A stretch of DNA of 37,644 nucleotides from an uncultured Saprospiraceae bacterium (GTDB lineage Bacteria > Bacteroidota > Bacteroidia > Chitinophagales > Saprospiraceae). The DNA is taken from contig CALKJD010000123.1 in NCBI GenBank assembly GCA_937995755.1, positions 1-37,644 on the forward strand. The letters run 5' to 3'. Both the position numbers and the translations under genes were made by a program. The notes beneath the pieces were generated by a model. It made no database searches. It was not told the DNA's origin and saw nothing but the letters and a program-made list of their open reading frames with translations. Below, in pieces: positions 35,327 through 37,644 of this stretch; within the stretch, counting starts at the first letter, position 1; each line of letters starts with the position of its first letter.

Positions 35327-35534
35327 AAATAATTCTAAAGATTCCATTATAATTTTGTAATTGTAATTAAGTATCTGATTTTGTGTTGTTTATGTTAATT
35401 TTTTGAGTTAACTTCTAGTATAGTTGTTGCGTAGGTAGGTGCTACTTAGTGCTGATAGTAAGAGTAGTATGTATGCAGATAATTTGTATGTAAGCTATTA
35501 TGATATTAGTCGATTTATTATGATGAAATACTAG

Positions 35535-35565
35535 TTGCTTATTTGCTTGAGTTTATTTACTTTTG
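35535..35565 (+). promoter_or_regulatory. Promoter of rpsU
   Basis: TTG (35535-35537), 20 nt, TACTTTTG (35558-35565): exact consensus. Predicted start near 35572, leader about 45 nt with a short CCCT/AGGG hairpin. Confidence 0.85.
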
Positions 35566-35609
35566 CAATCCCTTAAAATGAGGGTTTATTAATTACATAA
35601 CAAATACAC

Positions 35610-35613
35610 GGAG
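35610..35613 (+). promoter_or_regulatory. Short Shine-Dalgarno-like GGAG before rpsU
   Basis: GGAG, four bases before the ATG, in a genome where such sites are rare. Only a four-base core, so a weak match. Confidence 0.45.
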
Positions 35614-35617
35614 ATAC

Positions 35618-35818
35618 ATGCTTATCATCAATGTAAAGGACGAAGAGTCAATAGACAGAGCACTTAAGAGATACAAGAGAAAAGTTTTCTCAACAGGTAT
35701 CATTAAAGAAGTAAGAAAAAGAAAGACTTACACTAAGCCATCTGTTGCTAGAAGAGAGCAAATAATGGGAGCAGCATACAGACTTGGTAAGTTTGGAGCA
35801 GCTAATAGTAACAGATAG
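35618..35818 (+). CDS. rpsU: Ribosomal protein bS21
   Basis: 66 aa, small-subunit protein. Starts MLIINVKDEESIDRALKRYKR, then the basic VRKRKTYTKPSVARREQ stretch and a C-terminal tail with Tyr54 in MGAAYRLGKFG. In Flavobacterium johnsoniae bS21 helps hide the 3' end of 16S rRNA, with a C-terminal aromatic residue at this place involved (from memory). This explains why Bacteroidota rarely use Shine-Dalgarno sites. rpsU itself carries GGAG and a clean promoter, which fits autoregulation. Transcribed alone, with its terminator over 200 nt downstream. Confidence 0.97.
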   Translation: MLIINVKDEESIDRALKRYKRKVFSTGIIKEVRKRKTYTKPSVARREQIMGAAYRLGKFGAANSNR

Positions 35819-36055
35819 TCAAGGCTATTTTGATTGCAGGGCTTCTAGGATTGAAGGATACATTGGTGTCTAGAATTCCTTAGATTAAAGCTTATGTTTT
35901 CAAAAGTCAAGAAGATCTTTGGTTACAACTGTTTCTGAATGTTTTAGAGATGCTATGTATCATAAAACTTGTAACGGAGCTTAATCGTTTGTAATCAGAT
36001 TCTGTTTTTAAGAAGGATTTCGTAAAAGTAGAATTACTATTCCAATAAAATATAC
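35819..36055 (+). other. rpsU 3' region, 237 nt without a gene
   Basis: No coding frame or tRNA. Ends in the terminator at 36056. Either a long rpsU 3' UTR or an unrecognised small RNA. Confidence 0.4.
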
Positions 36056-36091
36056 AAGGGGCAATCGGCTTAAGGCTGATTGACCCTTTTT
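36056..36091 (+). terminator. Terminator downstream of rpsU
   Basis: AAGGGGCAATCGGC / GCTGATTGACCCTT, 14 positions with one mismatch and one G-U, followed by five T. Confidence 0.85.
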
Positions 36092-36418
<327 letters not shown>

Positions 36419-36457
36419 AAAAAAAAATAGGGACCGTCCATGTGGACAGTCCCTATT
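36419..36457 (-). terminator. Terminator of the T9SS cargo gene
   Basis: Minus-strand AATAGGGACTGTCC, loop ACAT, GGACGGTCCCTATT, one mismatch, followed by a run of T. It lies 29 nt after the gene. Confidence 0.9.
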
Positions 36458-36486
36458 ATAGGAATTTTACTTATGATTATAAGTTG

Positions 36487-37644
36487 TTAATGCTTAGAAA
36501 TCAGTTTAGTATCTGTTTTCACACCATTGTTAACTTCTAATATATACATGCCAGATTCTAAAAGAGACATATCGTAATTGAAATCATTGATTTTATCAAA
36601 TGCTCTGTGAGCAATTAGCTTACCATGAATGTTGTATAGTGACATTTCAGAAAGAAACTCTTCTGAACTTACCGTTAGCAGGTTTGATACAGGATTAGGG
36701 TATACATTGAATTCTAATCCTGGTTCTAAATCAGAAACGCTAGTTACTACAGCTTCACCTACAGTAAAGTTATCCATCTCCATAGAGAATGCATAAGTAC
36801 TTGGCCAGATAACGCTCTCTACAAGAATCGCTTGAATTTCAGTGTAGTCATTTTCTAGAATAGAACCATCCCAATCTGGTAAACCGAATTGGTTAGCAAT
36901 ATTGTAAGTTAATGTATGCCATTCACCATCTGCAGGTACGTTTTTCTGGATCGCAAGAAACTCTCTTTGTAAAACACCATCTGCGTTAGGTCCCCAAGGA
37001 GAAACTAAGAAAGGAACGCTATCTACTTCGATACCGTCATAGGTTGCACCAGCTTCTACTTTTACATCAAACTCAATATATGGCTTACCTGAGATGTCAA
37101 ATATTAAATTTTCATGAGCAGTAAAGTTGTAAAACTGACCATCATAGAAGTTGACCATGTTCACCACATTTTTGAGTACACCATCTTCTTGACTTACATC
37201 AAAAGCAGGAGTGCCATCTTCAGCAGCTACAGTATTAGGTCTCCAAAGATCAAGGCTTACCATCTCTTCAAAATCTTCTGTATAAGACGTCACGACAGTA
37301 GGAGGAACTATCGGAGCCGCATCATCACCTACAGTAAAGTTATCCATCTCCATAGAGAATGCATAAGTACTTGGCCAGATAACGCTCTCTACAAGAATCG
37401 CTTGGATTTCAGAGTAATCGTTTTCAAGGATAGCACCATCCCAATCCGGTAAACCAAACTGGTCCGCGATATTGTAAGTTAAAGTATGCCACTCACCATC
37501 AGCCGGTACGTTTTTCTGGATTGCAAGAAACTCTCTCTGTAAAGCGCCATCTGCGTTAGGTCCCCAAGGAGAAACTAAGAAAGGAACGCTATCTACTTCG
37601 ATGCCATCATATGTTGCGCCTGCTTCTACTTTTACGTCGAAAGC
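36487..37644 (-). CDS. T9SS type A cargo protein with tandem 190-aa repeats, 5' end outside the window
   Basis: The last 385 residues are visible, and the frame stays open to the window edge, so the ATG at 37353 is internal. The C-terminal 75 residues are a T9SS type A sorting domain: LEFNVYPNPVSNLLTV, then MSLYNIHGKLI and SGMYILEVNNG, which directs export by the type IX system and surface attachment or release. Before it lies one complete and one partial copy of a 190-residue beta-rich domain: DGIEVDSVPFLVSPWGP, then EWHTLTYNIA and FGLPDWDG, ending in FSMEMDNFTVG. It looks like a carbohydrate-binding-type beta sandwich; no catalytic residues are evident. Substrate unknown. Confidence 0.85.
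   Translation of the reverse strand, partial: AFDVKVEAGATYDGIEVDSVPFLVSPWGPNADGALQREFLAIQKNVPADGEWHTLTYNIADQFGLPDWDGAILENDYSEIQAILVESVIWPSTYAFSMEMDNFTVGDDAAPIVPPTVVTSYTEDFEEMVSLDLWRPNTVAAEDGTPAFDVSQEDGVLKNVVNMVNFYDGQFYNFTAHENLIFDISGKPYIEFDVKVEAGATYDGIEVDSVPFLVSPWGPNADGVLQREFLAIQKNVPADGEWHTLTYNIANQFGLPDWDGSILENDYTEIQAILVESVIWPSTYAFSMEMDNFTVGEAVVTSVSDLEPGLEFNVYPNPVSNLLTVSSEEFLSEMSLYNIHGKLIAHRAFDKINDFNYDMSLLESGMYILEVNNGVKTDTKLISKH
36761..37644 (-). repeat. 570-bp direct tandem repeat within the T9SS gene
   Basis: 36761-37330 recurs from 37331 to the edge (314 bp visible of copy 2). Long blocks are identical, and most differences are at third codon positions. Confidence 0.93.

Larger units (their letters stand above)
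35276..35617. other. Divergent intergenic region of the dehydrogenase gene and rpsU
   Basis: Carries the dehydrogenase -7 element with a palindrome, a second AGTTAACT palindrome at 35406-35413, and the rpsU promoter. AT-rich. No gene. Confidence 0.6.

Overview
The window looks like an ordinary chromosomal stretch of a member of the Bacteroidota. The evidence is a C-terminal type IX secretion (T9SS) sorting domain, a Rho factor with a long disordered insert, a bacillithiol-reductase-like YpdA, a GH3/beta-lactamase fusion, AT-rich DNA, almost no Shine-Dalgarno sequences, and several promoters of the Bacteroidota type (TTG, 20 nt, TAnnTTTG). A Saprospiria- or Flavobacteriia-like lineage is a guess. 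I see no phage, insertion sequence, CRISPR array or integrated element.

Layout. 1-4.2 kb: end of a thiolase gene, an FAD-dependent amine-oxidase-like protein, a MaoC-like protein that lacks the usual catalytic His, and hemA. 4.3-6.5 kb: a four-gene minus-strand unit of an MDR dehydrogenase, a HupE/UreJ-like membrane protein, a 38-aa one-helix membrane peptide, and a DUF1801 protein. 6.7-15.8 kb: a patatin-like lipase, a DUF6134-like secreted protein, a TMTC-like membrane glycosyltransferase with TPRs directly followed by a NagZ-type GH3/serine-hydrolase fusion, a LolC/E-type permease, and an alkaline phosphatase lipoprotein. 16-19.2 kb: a small unknown protein, the large subunit of methylmalonyl-CoA mutase, and a PmtA-like methyltransferase.

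19.6-26.7 kb is an information-processing block: tRNA-Asn with its own promoter and terminator, YpdA-like reductase, rnpA, rpmH, rho (with a long leader), then divergent serS, a YugP-type zinc peptidase, and frr. A structured 265-nt segment with an attenuator-like layout separates frr from an mscS-family channel. A 1-kb ORF-poor stretch precedes ftsK. After ftsK come a possible small RNA or peptide ending in a strong terminator, a TPR protein (COG4700 type), a conserved-looking coiled-coil protein, an acyl-CoA dehydrogenase with an inverted repeat over its -10-type element, and rpsU. The window ends in a (CA)20 tract and the C-terminal part of a T9SS cargo protein with 190-residue tandem repeats.

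I do not see a clear new defence, conflict or mobile system. The most original signals are regulatory: the frr-mscS leader, the rpsU and rho control regions, and the unexplained gaps around ftsK. Several enzymes also lack a residue expected in their family (MaoC-like, YpdA-like).
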